Notes: generated by a model from the letters alone, not told the origin. 64,000 nt of DNA from Microbacterium sp. XT11 (GCF_001513675.1 NZ_CP013859.1:2605081-2669080); one strand, 5' to 3'. Positions 1 through 10,826 are shown, counted from the stretch's first letter. Numbers and translations are program-made.

Positions 1-375
1 GATGATCGAGACCTCGATCTGCTTGATCGTCACGGCCGGCTGGTTGATGCCGAGCACGCACGCGCTCTCGCAGGGAGCAGGACACAGCCTCCCGGTGAAC
101 TCGGGGAAGTTGTTCGTCGCGTGCAGGCGCTCGATCGCCGCGCGGCCCTCGCCGCGCCACGTGAGGTCGTTCCACTCCGGGATGAGGTTGCCCAGTGGAC
201 ACCCCTGGTGGCAGAACGGCACACCGCAGTCCATGCAGCGGCTGGCCTGACGGCGGAGCACGGCCTGGTCGCCGGGCTCGTACACCTCTTTCCAGTCCAT
301 GATGCGCACCGGCACCGGCCTGCGCGCGGGAAGCTCACGCTCGGTGACCTTCAGAAAACCTTTGGGATCAGCCAC
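1..375 (-). CDS. gltD: Glutamate synthase small subunit GltD (partial, N-terminal 125 codons)
   Basis: This is the NADPH/flavin subunit of glutamate synthase, which passes electrons to GltB for making glutamate from glutamine and 2-oxoglutarate. Only the first 125 codons are present; the gene runs off the left edge. The visible part is the N-terminal ferredoxin-like domain, with one cysteine set at C47, C50, C55 and C59 ([12 protein letters not shown]) and a second at C98, C102 and C106 (CPAPCESAC), typical of the 4Fe-4S sites of GltD. I chose the GTG at 375 because it opens directly on the family N-terminus. It overlaps the gltB stop by 8 bp, so the two subunits are translationally coupled. 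Confidence 0.95.
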   Translation of the reverse strand, partial: MADPKGFLKVTERELPARRPVPVRIMDWKEVYEPGDQAVLRRQASRCMDCGVPFCHQGCPLGNLIPEWNDLTWRGEGRAAIERLHATNNFPEFTGRLCPAPCESACVLGINQPAVTIKQIEVSII

Positions 376-3300
376 CGGTCACCTCCAGGATGCGGTTCCA
401 CACGATGTCGCCGTCGGGATCGATCCCCTCGGCCACGGCCTCCTCGCGCATGCTGCGCACGGCGGCGTAGTCGCGCGGGAGGACCTTGACGAACTCGGAC
501 GCGGTCTCGTCGAACCGCTCGAGGATCTCCGCGCCCAGCGGCGAGGATGTGCGCTCGACGTGCTCGGAGATGAGGCTCCGCAGCACCTCGAGGTCGGCGC
601 GGTCCAGCGGCTCGAGCAGCAGCTCGCCGCTGCCGAGCGACTGGGCGTTCACCTTGGCCGTCTCGAGGCCGCGGACGTACGCCACTCCCCCGGACATGCC
701 TGCACCCAGGTTGCGCCCCGTCGGACCGAGGATCACCGCGACACCGCCGGTCATGTACTCGAGCGCGTGGTCGCCCACGCCCTCGACGACCGCGGTCGCA
801 CCGGAGTTGCGCACCAGGAAACGCTCGCCGACGATGCCGGAGATGAACATCGTCCCCGACGTGGCGCCGTAGCCGATGACGTTGCCGGCGATCACGTTCT
901 CGTGCGGCCGGATCGTCGCTCCGCGCGGCGGGCGGATCGTGATGTCTCCGCCGGAGAGGCCCTTGCCGACGTAGTCGTTCGCATCGCCCTCGAGCCGGAG
1001 GATGATCCCCGAAGGAAGGAAGGCTCCGAGCGACTGTCCGGCCGTTCCCCGAAGCGTGACGTCGATGGTCTCACGCGGCAGGCCGGCAGCACCGTAGCGC
1101 GCGGTGACCTGGTGGCCGAGCATCGTCCCCACCGCTCGCTCGGTGTTGGCGATCGGCAGCTCGACCACGACGGGGTCGCCGTTGAGCAGAGCATCCTTCG
1201 CCACGTCGATGAGCTGCACGTCGAAGTGCTTCTCGAGCTCGTGGTCCTGGGCGCGCCGGCTCCGGCGCGGCTCCCCCGCCGGGGACGCCGGGCCTTCGAG
1301 GATCGGCGACAGGTCGAGTCCCTGTGCCTTCCAGTGCGCGACAGCCGCGTCGACCTCGATGAGGTCCGAGCGCCCGATGATCTCGTCGAGGGAGCGGAAT
1401 CCGAGCTCGGCGAGCAGTTCGCGCACTTCCTCCGCGATGAACTCCATGAAGTTCACCACGAACTCCGGCTTGCCCGTGAAGCGCTCCCGGAGCACCGGAT
1501 TCTGCGTCGCGACGCCGACCGGGCAGGTGTCGAGATGGCACACGCGCATCATGATGCATCCGCTGACGACGAGGGGCGCGGTCGCGAAACCGAACTCCTC
1601 CGCGCCGAGCAGCGCGCCGATGATGACGTCGCGGCCCGTCTTGAGCTGACCGTCGACCTGCACGACGACGCGGTCTCGCATGCCGTTGAGCATGAGCGTC
1701 TGCTGGGTCTCGGCGAGGCCGAGCTCCCACGGTGTGCCGGCGTGCTTGAGGGAGTTGAGCGGGCTCGCCCCGGTGCCCCCATCGTGGCCCGACACGAGGA
1801 TCACATCGCTGAGAGCCTTGGCGACACCGGCCGAGACCGCGCCGATGCCCGACTGGCTGACGAGCTTGGTGTGGATGCGCGCACCGGGGTTCGCCCTCTT
1901 CAGATCGAAGATGAGCTGCTTGAGATCCTCGATCGAGTAGATGTCGTGATGAGGAGGCGGCGAGATGAGACCGACTCCAGGGGTGCCGCCGCGCGTGCGC
2001 GCGACCCACGGATACACCTTCTGCGGCGGAAGCTGCCCGCCCTCGCCGGGCTTGGCACCCTGCGCCAGCTTGATCTGGATGTCGTCGGCCTCGGTGAGGT
2101 AGAGGCTCGTGACGCCGAAGCGACCCGACGCGACCTGCTTGATCGCGCTCCGCCGCTCGGGGTCGACGAGCCGGTCGGGATCCTCGCCGCCCTCGCCGGT
2201 GTTCGACTTGCCGCCGATCCGGTTCATGGCGATCGCGAGGGTCTCGTGCGCCTCTTTCGAGATCGAGCCATAGCTCATGGCACCCGTGGAGAACCGCTTC
2301 ACGATCGACGACACCGGCTCGACCTCGTCGAGGGGAACAGGCTTGCGCGTGCCCGTGCGCAGGCGGAACAGCCCGCGCAGGGTCTTCAGCTCGGCAGCCT
2401 GGTCGTCCACGAGCTTCGTGTACTGCCTGAAGATGTCGTAGCGTCGCTCGCGGGTCGAATGCTGGAGCTTGAACACCGTCTCCGGATTGAACAGGTGCGG
2501 CGAGCCGTCGCGGCGCCACTGGTACTCGCCACCGGTCCACAGCCGTTCGTGGGCACGCGCGGCGGCGTCCTCCGGGTACGCGTAGTCGTGCCTCGCCTGA
2601 TTCTCGGCGAAGATTTCCTCGATGCCGATCCCGCCGAGCTTCGACTCGGTGCGGGTGAAGTACGTGTCGATGAACTCCTGGCTCAGCCCGACGGCCTCGA
2701 AGACCTGCGCGCCGGCGTACGACGAGACCGTGGAGATGCCCATCTTCGACATGATCTTCAGCACGCCCTTGCCGAGCGCGTAGATCAGGTTGCGCACGGC
2801 CTTCTCGGGACTGATGCCCGTGATGTAGCCGGTGCGCACCAGGTGCTCGACGGTCTCCATCGCCAGATACGGGTTGATCGCGGAGGCGCCGTAGCCGATG
2901 AGGGTCGCGACGTGGTGCACTTCGCGGACGTCTCCGGCCTCGACGATCAGACCCACCTTCATGCGGTTCTCGCGGCGGATCAGATGGTGATGCACGGCCG
3001 AGAGCATGAGGAGCGACGGGATCGGCGTGAGGTCCTTGTTCGAGTCGCGGTCCGACAGGATGATGAACTCCGCGCCGCGCTCGATGGCCTCATCGACCTC
3101 GGCGCACATCTCGGTCAGGCGCTCCGCGAGCGTGTGGGGGCCGGCGTCGAAGTGGTAGAGGCCCTTGATCGTGACGCTGAACCGTCCGGGCAGCGCCTTG
3201 TCGATGTGCCGGATCTTCGCCAGTTCATCGTTGTCGATGACCGGGAAGTCGAGCGACACCGTGCGCGTGTGCTCCGGGCCCCAGCTCAGCAGGTTCCGCT

Positions 3301-4945
3301 CGGGGCCGAGACCCAGCTTGAGGCTCGTCACGACCTCCTCGCGGATCGAATCCAGTGGAGGATTCGTCACCTGCGCGAACTGCTGTGTGAAGTAGTCGAA
3401 CAGCAGGCGCGGCCGCTTGCTCAGCACGGCGATCGGGGTGTCCGAGCCCATGGCGCCGAGCGGCTCCACGCCGTTCTGACCCATGGGCGTGAGAAGGAGC
3501 CGCACCTCTTCTTCGGTGTACCCGAAGGTCCGCTGACGACGGGTGATCGACGCGGGCGGATGCACGATGTGCTCGCGCTCCGGAAGGTCTGCGAGCCGGA
3601 CCGATCCTGCGTCGAGCCACTCCTGCCAGGGGTGCAGGTGAGCAAGCTCGTTCTTGATCTCCTCGTCTTCGATGATGCGCCGCTGTGCGGTGTCGACGAG
3701 GAACATCTTCCCGGGCTGGAGTCGGCCGCGACGCTTGATGCGCTCGGGCTCGAAGGTGAGCACACCCGTCTCCGAGCCGATCACGATCAGCCCGTCGGTG
3801 GTCTCGGTCCAACGGCCGGGGCGGAGTCCGTTGCGGTCGAGCGTGGCTCCGACGAGTGTGCCGTCGGTGAAGATCAGTGCGGCCGGACCGTCCCACGGCT
3901 CCATCTGGTTGGCGTGGTACTCGTAGAACGCGCGCAGCTCGGGTGAGATGTCCGACTGCTTCTCGTACGCTTCGGGGACCATCATCATGATGGCGTGCGG
4001 AAGGCTGCGTCCGGTGAGGGTGAGGAGCTCGAGCACCTCGTCGAAGGATGCCGAGTCGCTGGCGCCTTCCGTGCAGATCGGCAGCAGCGGCGCCATGTCG
4101 CCGAGCAGCTCCGACTCGAGCTGCGACTGGCGGGCGCGCATCCAGTTGCGGTTGCCGCCCACCGTGTTGATCTCGCCGTTGTGGGCGAGCATGCGCAACG
4201 GCTGCGCGAGCGGCCACGACGGGAACGTGTTGGTCGAGTAACGGGAGTGCACGACGGCCAGCTCGGAGGCGAACCGCTCGTCCTGCAGGTCGGGGTAGAA
4301 CGGCTCGAGCTGCAGCGTCGTCACCATGCCCTTGTAGCCGAGCGTGCGGCTGGAGAGTGTGACGAAGTAGGCGCCGAGCTCGTGTCCCGCGCGCTTGCGC
4401 AGGCGGTACGCGACACGATCGAGGGCGATGCCGGTCAGGGGTGCATCGGCGTGCGTGGTTCCGCCGGCGCTCACGAACAGCTGCTCGAAAGCGGGACGGG
4501 CCTCGTCGGCGAGCTTGCCGAGGTTCTCGTTCGCGGTCGGCACCTCGCGCCATCCGAGGACGCGCAGGCCCTCTTCGCGCGCGATCTTTTCGATGCCCGC
4601 CTTCTGCTGGCGTCGTTCTCCGGAGTCGCGCGGGAGGAAGGCGAGTCCGGCGGCGTACTCCCCCAGCGGCGGGAGGTCGAAGTCGCAGACGGCGCGGAGG
4701 AAGGCGTCCGGCATCTGCGTGAGGATGCCCGCTCCGTCTCCGGTGCCGGCGTCGGAGCCGATCGCTCCCCGGTGCTCCAGATTTCTCAGCGCCTCGAGCG
4801 CGAGGGCGATGATGTCGTGTCCGGCTTCACCGCGCAGGGTCGCGACCATGGCGAGGCCGCATGCGTCCTTCTCGAACGCGGGGTTGTACATTCCCTGCTT
4901 CGGGGGGTAGGCGCCGGACGCGCCGTACGGAGGCTGAAAATACAC
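368..4945 (-). CDS. gltB: Glutamate synthase large subunit GltB
   Basis: This is the large subunit of NADPH-glutamate synthase (1525 aa, normal length). It hydrolyses glutamine and transfers the ammonia to 2-oxoglutarate in the cytoplasm. The N-terminal glutaminase domain has its presumed nucleophile at C29 in [10 protein letters not shown], so residues 1-28 would be a removed propeptide. The FMN-binding synthase domain follows in the second half, and 3Fe-4S cysteines appear near residues 1130-1145 (C-x5-C-x4-C in [12 protein letters not shown]). The C-terminal third is the GXGXG beta-helix domain. The start is GTG at 4945 with a GAGG element upstream. lgt ends 93 bp upstream and gltD follows with an 8-bp overlap. 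With the nitrite reductase operon at 50-53 kb, it links nitrite assimilation to glutamate. Confidence 0.97.
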   Translation of the reverse strand: MYFQPPYGASGAYPPKQGMYNPAFEKDACGLAMVATLRGEAGHDIIALALEALRNLEHRGAIGSDAGTGDGAGILTQMPDAFLRAVCDFDLPPLGEYAAGLAFLPRDSGERRQQKAGIEKIAREEGLRVLGWREVPTANENLGKLADEARPAFEQLFVSAGGTTHADAPLTGIALDRVAYRLRKRAGHELGAYFVTLSSRTLGYKGMVTTLQLEPFYPDLQDERFASELAVVHSRYSTNTFPSWPLAQPLRMLAHNGEINTVGGNRNWMRARQSQLESELLGDMAPLLPICTEGASDSASFDEVLELLTLTGRSLPHAIMMMVPEAYEKQSDISPELRAFYEYHANQMEPWDGPAALIFTDGTLVGATLDRNGLRPGRWTETTDGLIVIGSETGVLTFEPERIKRRGRLQPGKMFLVDTAQRRIIEDEEIKNELAHLHPWQEWLDAGSVRLADLPEREHIVHPPASITRRQRTFGYTEEEVRLLLTPMGQNGVEPLGAMGSDTPIAVLSKRPRLLFDYFTQQFAQVTNPPLDSIREEVVTSLKLGLGPERNLLSWGPEHTRTVSLDFPVIDNDELAKIRHIDKALPGRFSVTIKGLYHFDAGPHTLAERLTEMCAEVDEAIERGAEFIILSDRDSNKDLTPIPSLLMLSAVHHHLIRRENRMKVGLIVEAGDVREVHHVATLIGYGASAINPYLAMETVEHLVRTGYITGISPEKAVRNLIYALGKGVLKIMSKMGISTVSSYAGAQVFEAVGLSQEFIDTYFTRTESKLGGIGIEEIFAENQARHDYAYPEDAAARAHERLWTGGEYQWRRDGSPHLFNPETVFKLQHSTRERRYDIFRQYTKLVDDQAAELKTLRGLFRLRTGTRKPVPLDEVEPVSSIVKRFSTGAMSYGSISKEAHETLAIAMNRIGGKSNTGEGGEDPDRLVDPERRSAIKQVASGRFGVTSLYLTEADDIQIKLAQGAKPGEGGQLPPQKVYPWVARTRGGTPGVGLISPPPHHDIYSIEDLKQLIFDLKRANPGARIHTKLVSQSGIGAVSAGVAKALSDVILVSGHDGGTGASPLNSLKHAGTPWELGLAETQQTLMLNGMRDRVVVQVDGQLKTGRDVIIGALLGAEEFGFATAPLVVSGCIMMRVCHLDTCPVGVATQNPVLRERFTGKPEFVVNFMEFIAEEVRELLAELGFRSLDEIIGRSDLIEVDAAVAHWKAQGLDLSPILEGPASPAGEPRRSRRAQDHELEKHFDVQLIDVAKDALLNGDPVVVELPIANTERAVGTMLGHQVTARYGAAGLPRETIDVTLRGTAGQSLGAFLPSGIILRLEGDANDYVGKGLSGGDITIRPPRGATIRPHENVIAGNVIGYGATSGTMFISGIVGERFLVRNSGATAVVEGVGDHALEYMTGGVAVILGPTGRNLGAGMSGGVAYVRGLETAKVNAQSLGSGELLLEPLDRADLEVLRSLISEHVERTSSPLGAEILERFDETASEFVKVLPRDYAAVRSMREEAVAEGIDPDGDIVWNRILEVTGG

Positions 4946-5038
4946 CTGTACCGTCCTCAGATCTTCGGATGACCCGGGGACGTCATTGGCCGGGCTATTG
5001 CAGTGGGGTCCTCACGGTGGCGGAGGCGATCGGGAGCC

Positions 5039-6052
5039 TCACGCGTCCGTGGGAGCGGTGCTTGTGGCGCTGGCTCCTGCGGGGATCTCATCGGACGGAG
5101 GCTCGCTCACGTCCACGAAATCGGAGGTATTGTCCTGCGATTCTACATCAGCGTCTGCGACGTTCCGGCCGCGACCGGGCCGATACGGCGACGGCTCGAT
5201 CCCGAGGTGACGACGATGCTGCACGATGAGGATGACGACACCGACGACGACGCCGATGATCGCCGCCCAGACGTTGCTGCGGAGGCCGAGGATGATCTCA
5301 CTCGGATCGATGCGGATCGACTCCCACACGATGCGGCCGGCGCTGTACCAGATCAGGTAGACCGCGAAGAGGCGGCCCCACTGGAAGTACACCTTGCGAC
5401 CGAGCCACAGCAGCACGAGAACGCCGATCCCGTTCCAGATCACCTCATAGAGGAATGTGGGGTGGAACAGCGTCCCTTCAGGGAGGCCGGGCGGGAACGC
5501 CGAGTTGGTGGACTCGATCTCGAGCCCCCACGGCAGATCGGTCGGCAGTCCGAAGAGCTCGTGGTTGAACCAGTTGCCGAAGCGCCCCATCGCCTGCGCG
5601 AGCAGGAGGCCGGGGGCCAGGGCGTCGGCGAACGTCCAGAAGCGGATGCCGGTCCAGCGGCATCCGAGGTAGGCGCCGACGGCGCCGCCGATGAGCGCGC
5701 CGAAGATCGCGATGCCGCCTTCCCAGATCGCCCACACGGAGCCGGGCTGGAAGGGGTTCCACGTGTTCTTGTCCGGCCCGAAGTAGAAGTTCGGGTGCGT
5801 CAGCACGTGGAAGATGCGTGCGCCGATGATGGCCAGCGGCACCGCGAGGATCGCGATGTCGATCACGACCCAGCGCTCCGCTCCGCGCTTCGTCAGGCGG
5901 TGGTTCGTCATGAGCACGGCGACGATGATGCCGGCGATGATGCAGAGCGCGTAGAAGTGGATCCGGAACGCCCCGAGGTCGATATAGGAGACGGGAGGGC
6001 TCGGGATGCTGGCGAGCACGCCGGTGACGGTGCTGTGAAGCGCGAGGGACAT
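5039..6052 (-). CDS. lgt: Prolipoprotein diacylglyceryl transferase Lgt
   Basis: Lgt is a multi-pass inner-membrane enzyme that moves a diacylglyceryl group from phosphatidylglycerol to the lipobox cysteine of prolipoproteins. The protein is 337 aa. It shows several hydrophobic segments, the signature GRFGNWFNHELFG near residues 155-167 including the conserved arginine and asparagine, and HPTFLYEV near residue 200. The C-terminal 45 or so residues form a polar tail. The open frame extends upstream to 6268, but the family N-terminus (MSLALHS) begins at ATG 6052, 10 bp after the trpA stop. A -10 hexamer TAGAAT sits 7 nt before this ATG, so the gene may have its own leaderless promoter in addition to trp read-through. 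Confidence 0.96.
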   Translation of the reverse strand: MSLALHSTVTGVLASIPSPPVSYIDLGAFRIHFYALCIIAGIIVAVLMTNHRLTKRGAERWVVIDIAILAVPLAIIGARIFHVLTHPNFYFGPDKNTWNPFQPGSVWAIWEGGIAIFGALIGGAVGAYLGCRWTGIRFWTFADALAPGLLLAQAMGRFGNWFNHELFGLPTDLPWGLEIESTNSAFPPGLPEGTLFHPTFLYEVIWNGIGVLVLLWLGRKVYFQWGRLFAVYLIWYSAGRIVWESIRIDPSEIILGLRSNVWAAIIGVVVGVVILIVQHRRHLGIEPSPYRPGRGRNVADADVESQDNTSDFVDVSEPPSDEIPAGASATSTAPTDA

Positions 6053-6059
6053 GAGTGCG

Positions 6060-6065
6060 ATTCTA
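6060..6065 (-). promoter_or_regulatory. -10 element of lgt, leaderless type
   Basis: TAGAAT (minus strand) ends 7 nt before the lgt ATG. Its first three bases are the trpA stop codon TAG. The spacing places the transcription start at or next to the ATG, which implies a leaderless mRNA. No clear -35 is visible. This is inferred from position and motif only. Confidence 0.55.
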
Positions 6066-6866
6066 GTTCTCGTGTACGGGGCTCGCCGACGACGTGCCGG
6101 CGGCCAGGGTTCGGGTGACGTCTGCGAGGGCCTCCAGCCCTCCGTCGCGGAGGGCGCGCACCAGGGCGGTGCCGACGATCGCGCCGTCGGCGTACTCGGA
6201 CACGCCGGCGATCTGCTCGGCGGTGGAGATGCCGATGCCGACGCACGCGCGGGCCGCTCCGTGCTCACGCAGGCGTCCGACCAGCGTGCGCGCGGCGCGG
6301 TCGAGCTCCGCGCGCTCCCCCGTGATGCCCATGGTCGAGACCGTGTAGACGAAGCCGGTGGATGCCGAAACCACGAGGTCTAGTCGCTCATCGGTCGACG
6401 TGGGCGCTGCGAGGAAGATGCGGTCGAGGCCGGTGCGTTCGCTGGCTGCGATCCACTCCCCCGCGACATCCGGCGTGATGTCCGGCGTGATGAGGCCGGC
6501 GCCACCCGCCGCGAGGAGATCGTCGGCGTAGCGGTCGACGCCGTACTGGAAGACCGGGTTCCAGTACGTCATGACGAGCACGGGGACGTCCACGGCCTGT
6601 GTGATGGCTCGCACCGCGGTGAAGAGGTCCTTCATGCGGAAGCCGCGCGCGAGCGCTGCCGTGGTCGCCTCCTGGATGACGGCGCCGTCCATGACCGGGT
6701 CGCTGTACGGCGGACCCAGCTCGATGATGTCGACGCCGTTGTTCGCGAGAGTGATGGCGGCCTGGATGCTCGTCTCCAGATCGGGGAACCCGACGGGCAG
6801 GTACCCCACGAAAGCGGTCCGTCCGGCGGCGTGGGCGGCGGCGATCGCCTCTTCGACGCGGCTCAT
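6063..6866 (-). CDS. trpA: Tryptophan synthase alpha subunit TrpA
   Basis: TrpA cleaves indole-3-glycerol phosphate to indole and glyceraldehyde 3-phosphate and channels indole to TrpB. The protein is 267 aa, a TIM barrel of normal length. The catalytic acids fall at their canonical positions: E49 in DIIELG and D60 in YSDPVMDG. The open frame runs further upstream inside trpB, but the homologous N-terminus (MSRVEEAI) begins at ATG 6866. This ATG overlaps the trpB stop by 4 bp (ATGA), giving tight coupling. The TAG stop also forms part of the lgt -10 element. Confidence 0.97.
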   Translation of the reverse strand: MSRVEEAIAAAHAAGRTAFVGYLPVGFPDLETSIQAAITLANNGVDIIELGPPYSDPVMDGAVIQEATTAALARGFRMKDLFTAVRAITQAVDVPVLVMTYWNPVFQYGVDRYADDLLAAGGAGLITPDITPDVAGEWIAASERTGLDRIFLAAPTSTDERLDLVVSASTGFVYTVSTMGITGERAELDRAARTLVGRLREHGAARACVGIGISTAEQIAGVSEYADGAIVGTALVRALRDGGLEALADVTRTLAAGTSSASPVHEN

Positions 6867-8071
6867 GCGCGCGCCTCCTCGTCGTACAGGTGGAAGTACC
6901 GCGCGGCGGTGTCCATGTCCTTGTCGCCGCGTCCGGACAGGCACACGGCGAGCACGGCATCCGGCCCCAGCTCGCGACCGATCCGGATCGCGCCGGCGAG
7001 GGCGTGCGCCGACTCGACGGCCGGGATGATGCCCTCGGTGCGGCTGAGCAGGCGCAGCGCCTGCATGGCCTCGTCATCGGTGGCGGGGATGTACTCGGCG
7101 CGGCCGATGTCGGCGAGCCACGAGTGCTCCGGGCCCACTCCGGGGTAATCGAGGCCTGCGGAGATCGAGTGCGACTCGATCGTCTGGCCGTCCTCGTCCT
7201 GCAGGACGTACGTCTTCGCTCCGTGCAGGATGCCGGGACGCCCCCGTTCGATCGACGCGGCATGCCTGTCGGTGTCCACGCCGTCGCCGGCCGCCTCGAC
7301 GCCGTAGAGCTTGACGCCCTCGTCGTCGAGGAAGGCGTCGAACATGCCGATGGCGTTCGACCCGCCGCCGACGCAGGCGACCACGGCATCGGGAAGGCGA
7401 CCCACCTCGTCGAGCAGCTGCTGACGCGCCTCTTCGCCGATGATCTTCTGGAAGTCGCGCACCATGGCGGGGAACGGGTGCGGCCCCGCGGCCGTGCCGA
7501 AGATGTAGTTCGTCGTCTCGACCGAGGCGACCCAGTCGCGGTAGGCGTCGTTGATCGCGTCCTTGAGCGTGCGCGAGCCGGAGGTCACGGCGACGACCTC
7601 CGCGCCGAGCAGGCGCATGCGAGCGACGTTGAGGGCCTGACGCTCCGTGTCGACCTCGCCCATGTAGATGGTGCAGTCGAGCCCGAACAGCGCTGCCGCG
7701 GTGGCCGTGGCAACGCCGTGCTGGCCCGCACCCGTCTCGGCGATGACGCGCGTCTTTCCCAGGCGCTTGGTCAGCAGAGCCTGGCCGAGCACATTGTTGA
7801 TCTTGTGTGATCCGGTGTGGTTGAGGTCCTCGCGCTTGAGGAACACGCGTGCGCCACCGGCGTGCTCGGCGAACCGCGGCACCTCCGTGAGGGGCGACGG
7901 GCGACCGGCGTAGGAGCTCAGCAGGCGGCTGAGCTCCTGGCGGAACGCGGGGTCGGCGATCGCCTCGGTGTACGCGACCGTGAGCTCGTCGATGGCCGCG
8001 ATGAGGGACTCCGGCATGTAGCGGCCGCCGTAGTCGCCGAACAGCGGACCGTGCTGGTCTCGCAGACTCAC
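6863..8071 (-). CDS. trpB: Tryptophan synthase beta subunit TrpB
   Basis: TrpB is the PLP-dependent subunit that condenses indole and serine to tryptophan. The protein is 402 aa. The Schiff-base lysine is K90 in [10 protein letters not shown]. The glycine-rich phosphate-binding loop appears as [10 protein letters not shown] near residue 230. Translation starts at GTG 8071, directly after the trpC TGA with no gap, and the stop overlaps trpA by 4 bp. This is the standard TrpB1 type that pairs with an adjacent TrpA. Confidence 0.97.
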   Translation of the reverse strand: MSLRDQHGPLFGDYGGRYMPESLIAAIDELTVAYTEAIADPAFRQELSRLLSSYAGRPSPLTEVPRFAEHAGGARVFLKREDLNHTGSHKINNVLGQALLTKRLGKTRVIAETGAGQHGVATATAAALFGLDCTIYMGEVDTERQALNVARMRLLGAEVVAVTSGSRTLKDAINDAYRDWVASVETTNYIFGTAAGPHPFPAMVRDFQKIIGEEARQQLLDEVGRLPDAVVACVGGGSNAIGMFDAFLDDEGVKLYGVEAAGDGVDTDRHAASIERGRPGILHGAKTYVLQDEDGQTIESHSISAGLDYPGVGPEHSWLADIGRAEYIPATDDEAMQALRLLSRTEGIIPAVESAHALAGAIRIGRELGPDAVLAVCLSGRGDKDMDTAARYFHLYDEEARA

Positions 8072-8845
8072 TCAGACCTCCAGGAAACTCGTGAGCGTCG
8101 CGACGGGGTCGCCCGTCACGAGCGCCTCGCCGATGAGCACGACGTCGGCGCCGGCCGACCGGTAGCGCGCCACGTCGGCGGGTGTCAGCACGGCCGACTC
8201 CGCGATCTTCACCGCAGTGCTGGGAATGCGGTCGACGAGGCGGCCGAACAGATCGCGGTCGAGTTCCAGCGTGGTGAGGTCGCGTGCGTTGACGCCGATG
8301 AGGGAGGCGCCGAGGTCGATCGCGACGTCGAGCTCCTCCGCCGAGTGCGTCTCGACCAGGGGGGTCATGCCGAGCTCCAGGATGAACGCGTACAGGTCCC
8401 GCAGCACGTCGGGCTCGAGGCCGGCGACGATGAGGAGCACGAGGTCCGCGCCTGCGGCCCGCGCCTCGAGGACTTGATAGCGGGTGGCGATGAAGTCCTT
8501 GCGCAACACCGGCAGTGAGACGCGCGCGGTGACCGCTTCGAGATCGGCGAGGCTGCCCCCGAACCGGCGCTCCTCGGTGAGGACGCTGATCGCGGACGCA
8601 CCCCCGGTCTCGTACAGCGACGCCTGCAGCGCGGGATCGGGGATCTCGGCGAGAGCTCCGCGTGACGGGCTGGCGCGCTTGACCTCGGCGATGATCTTGA
8701 CCCGCTCGGCCGGTGCGAGGAACGACAGCGCATCTTTCGCGGCCGGACGCGCCAGGGCGTCGCGCTCCACGACCGCGAGCGGCCGGGAGAGCGCGCGGCG
8801 CTCAGCGTCTGCGACTGCGCCGGCCGTCAGGTCGGCGAGCACCAC
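8072..8845 (-). CDS. trpC: Indole-3-glycerol phosphate synthase TrpC
   Basis: TrpC closes the ring of carboxyphenylaminodeoxyribulose 5-phosphate to indole-3-glycerol phosphate. The protein is 257 aa, a TIM barrel carrying the family motif EVKRASPSRG and later LRKDFI. The frame is open upstream into the preceding gene, but homologous sequence begins at VLADL. Two adjacent GTG codons (8845 and 8842) are candidate starts. The first overlaps the upstream TAG stop by one base and is used here; starting at 8842 would drop one residue. It lies in the HGxxPAAW-trpC-trpB-trpA unit. No trpD or trpF is present in the window. Confidence 0.95.
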   Translation of the reverse strand: MVLADLTAGAVADAERRALSRPLAVVERDALARPAAKDALSFLAPAERVKIIAEVKRASPSRGALAEIPDPALQASLYETGGASAISVLTEERRFGGSLADLEAVTARVSLPVLRKDFIATRYQVLEARAAGADLVLLIVAGLEPDVLRDLYAFILELGMTPLVETHSAEELDVAIDLGASLIGVNARDLTTLELDRDLFGRLVDRIPSTAVKIAESAVLTPADVARYRSAGADVVLIGEALVTGDPVATLTSFLEV

Positions 8846-9075
8846 TAGTGGCCCTTCGGCTGGTACTTGGGGCCCTTCACGCCGTAACCGGCCTTCGCAA
8901 GGATCCAGCCCACCAGAGCGCCGACCGGGATCAGGACGACGGAGGCCCACACGAGCGCGGGCATCTCGAGGCAGTAGAACACCGTGCCGAGGGTGAAGCC
9001 GAGGAGCATGATGATCACGGCCGTCCAGGCTGCAGGCGAGTGTCCGTGGCCGGGGTCAGCGATCGAGTTGGTCAT
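8845..9075 (-). CDS. Small HGxxPAAW-family membrane protein
   Basis: This is a 76-aa protein with the actinobacterial HGxxPAAW motif at residues 10-17 (HGHSPAAW), followed by two hydrophobic helices at about residues 18-37 and 41-60, and a basic glycine/lysine-rich tail. Its function is unknown. In actinobacteria it is regularly encoded just before trpC, as here, and its stop overlaps the trpC start by one base. It begins at ATG 9075 with a good ribosome-binding site (GGAGGA). A -10 element at 9110-9115 makes it the first gene of the trpCBA transcript. Confidence 0.85.
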   Translation of the reverse strand: MTNSIADPGHGHSPAAWTAVIIMLLGFTLGTVFYCLEMPALVWASVVLIPVGALVGWILAKAGYGVKGPKYQPKGH

Positions 9076-9109
9076 GTTCTCCTCCGGGGACGGCGTGATG
9101 GACGTCCCC

Positions 9110-9115
9110 AGTCTA
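9110..9115 (-). promoter_or_regulatory. -10 element of the HGxxPAAW-trpCBA unit
   Basis: TAGACT on the minus strand lies about 35 bp before the ATG at 9075. This would give a leader of about 28 nt that contains GGAGGA. The same hexamer precedes pyrR, namH and rpsD in this window. No leader peptide or attenuator fits in so short a leader. No convincing -35 is seen. Confidence 0.5.
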
Positions 9116-9121
9116 TCGGGG

Positions 9122-9712
9122 TCAGCGAGTCGGATCGGTTCCGCGTGACAGGTCGTCCCAGGAATCGACGGGATCGACGGGACCGGAGCGCCGCGGCGCC
9201 GGCCCGGCGTCGGTGCGGTAGCGGCGCCCGCCGCGCTTCCAGCCGCGCCAGGTCAGAACGGTGACGATGGACGCTCCGAGCAGGACGACCCACCCTGCCA
9301 GCGCGATCGCCGGCCACGCCGAGGGCACGATCGCGGCGACGACGTCGTGCAGAGCCGTGTCTCCGGCGAGCCCTGTCGTCTCGGTCACGGTGGGCGCGAC
9401 GGTTCCGAGTGGCGCGGCGATCAGCACCTGGAGCGTCGTCCATCCGAGGAAGAGCGCCGCCGCGGCGGCGAGGACCCCGAACACGAGACGGAGCACCGGT
9501 CCGACGATGGCGAGGGCCGCGCCGAGCGCGAGCACGGCGAGACTCAGCGGCGCGAGCAGCGGCAGGGCCGATGCACCAGGCACGAGGATCTCCGCGCCGG
9601 CGTCGGCGCGCTGCACGGTGAGCCACGTCTGCGTCGACGAGATGATGCCGGCGGCTCCCCCGAGGAGGAACCCGGACACCGCGATCGACCGTCCGCGCTG
9701 GGCGAGGCTCAT
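9122..9712 (-). CDS. Trp biosynthesis-associated membrane protein (TIGR02234-type)
   Basis: This is a 196-aa integral membrane protein with about four hydrophobic segments (roughly residues 11-29, 48-68, 70-90 and 132-155) and a charged C-terminal tail. It matches the family of Trp-region membrane proteins found in actinobacteria; the molecular role is unknown. ATG 9712 overlaps the hisI stop by 4 bp (ATGA). In relatives trpE normally sits between hisI and this gene, but here there is no room for it. The open frame upstream to 10201 runs across hisI in another frame and is not real. Confidence 0.85.
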   Translation of the reverse strand: MSLAQRGRSIAVSGFLLGGAAGIISSTQTWLTVQRADAGAEILVPGASALPLLAPLSLAVLALGAALAIVGPVLRLVFGVLAAAAALFLGWTTLQVLIAAPLGTVAPTVTETTGLAGDTALHDVVAAIVPSAWPAIALAGWVVLLGASIVTVLTWRGWKRGGRRYRTDAGPAPRRSGPVDPVDSWDDLSRGTDPTR

Positions 9713-10068
9713 GTGGATGCGCCTCCGTCGACGGCGCCGAGATCGGTGGTGTCGAAGCAGGTCCTCGTGCCGGTGTGGCAGGCGGGACCGGTCTGATCCA
9801 CCCGCAGCAGGATCGCATCGCCGTCGCAGTCGAGCCGCGCCTCGCGCACCACCTGGATGTGGCCCGAGGTGTCGCCCTTCCGCCAGTACTCCTGGCGTGA
9901 GCGAGACCAGTAGACGGCCCTGCCGGTGGTCAGGGTGCGGCGCAGCGCCTCGGCATCCATCCACGCCAGCATGAGCACCTCGCGCGTGTCCCACTGCTGC
10001 ACGATGACCGGTGCCAGCCCGTCGGAGTTGAACGCGACCAGGGAGATGCGATCCTCCACGTCGCTCAT
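9709..10068 (-). CDS. hisI: Phosphoribosyl-AMP cyclohydrolase HisI
   Basis: HisI opens the purine ring of phosphoribosyl-AMP (third step of histidine synthesis). The protein is 119 aa, the stand-alone length, with HisE encoded separately. Metal-site residues are visible in DCDGDAIL and in the cysteine/histidine segment [15 protein letters not shown] 10068 overlaps the hisF stop by 4 bp, and the gene's own stop overlaps the next ATG by 4 bp, so it is coupled on both sides. Confidence 0.96.
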   Translation of the reverse strand: MSDVEDRISLVAFNSDGLAPVIVQQWDTREVLMLAWMDAEALRRTLTTGRAVYWSRSRQEYWRKGDTSGHIQVVREARLDCDGDAILLRVDQTGPACHTGTRTCFDTTDLGAVDGGAST

Positions 10069-10826
10069 CTGACCAGCACCCCTTCCGCACGCAGCGCGTC
10101 CTTGACGTCGCCCACGGTGAGCGCGCCCGTGTGGAACACGCTGGCGGCGAGCACGGCATCCGCACCTGCCGCGATGGCTGGCGCGAAGTGCTCCACGGCA
10201 CCCGCTCCGCCGGACGCGATCACCGGCACGGCCGCGACCTCGCGCATCAGCCGGACGAGCTCGAGATCGAAGCCGTCTCGCGTGCCGTCGGCGTCGATCG
10301 AGTTCACCAGCAGCTCGCCCGCGCCGCGTTCAACGGCCTCGCGCGCCCATTCCAGTGCGTCGAGGGTCGTCTCCGTGCGGCCGCCGTGCGTGGTGACGAC
10401 GAAACCGGACGGCGTGGTCGACGCGCGCTTGACGTCGAGCGACAGCACGAGCACCTGGGCGCCGAAGCGATCGGCGATCTCGCCGATGAGGTCAGGCCTG
10501 GCGATCGCTGCGGAGTTCACCCCGACCTTGTCGGCGCCGACCGAGAGCAGGCGCGAGACGTCGTCGACGGTGCGCACTCCGCCGCCGACGGTGAGCGGCA
10601 CGAACACCTGCTCCGCCGTGCGCTGGACGACCTCGTAGGTCGTCGCGCGCTCATCGACCGTCGCGGTCACGTCGAGGAACGTGATCTCATCAGCCCCTTG
10701 CGCCGCGTAGTGACGTGCGAGCTCGACCGGGTCGCCCATGTCGCGCAGGTTCTCGAAGTTGACGCCTTTGACCACCCGTCCGCCTGCGACGTCGAGGCAC
10801 GGGATCACACGGCTTGCGAGCGTCAT
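10065..10826 (-). CDS. hisF: Imidazole glycerol phosphate synthase cyclase subunit HisF
   Basis: HisF uses ammonia from the HisH glutaminase to convert PRFAR into imidazole glycerol phosphate and AICAR. The protein is 253 aa, a TIM barrel. The two catalytic aspartates are D12 in IPCLDVAGG and the one in [13 protein letters not shown] near residue 130. The start is ATG 10826, overlapping the hisG stop by one base (TGATG). The partner hisH is not in this window. Confidence 0.97.
   Translation of the reverse strand: MTLASRVIPCLDVAGGRVVKGVNFENLRDMGDPVELARHYAAQGADEITFLDVTATVDERATTYEVVQRTAEQVFVPLTVGGGVRTVDDVSRLLSVGADKVGVNSAAIARPDLIGEIADRFGAQVLVLSLDVKRASTTPSGFVVTTHGGRTETTLDALEWAREAVERGAGELLVNSIDADGTRDGFDLELVRLMREVAAVPVIASGGAGAVEHFAPAIAAGADAVLAASVFHTGALTVGDVKDALRAEGVLVR

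Noticed and set aside
299..3946. 1215-codon open frame on the plus strand opposite gltB
   Set aside because: High G+C antisense shadow. The translation is Arg/Asp/His-rich with no motif, while the minus frame is a full GltB.
4946..5038. GlnR box or attenuator before gltB
   Set aside because: No phased GTNAC/GAAAC pairs and only a weak 5-bp GAGGC/GCCTC stem.
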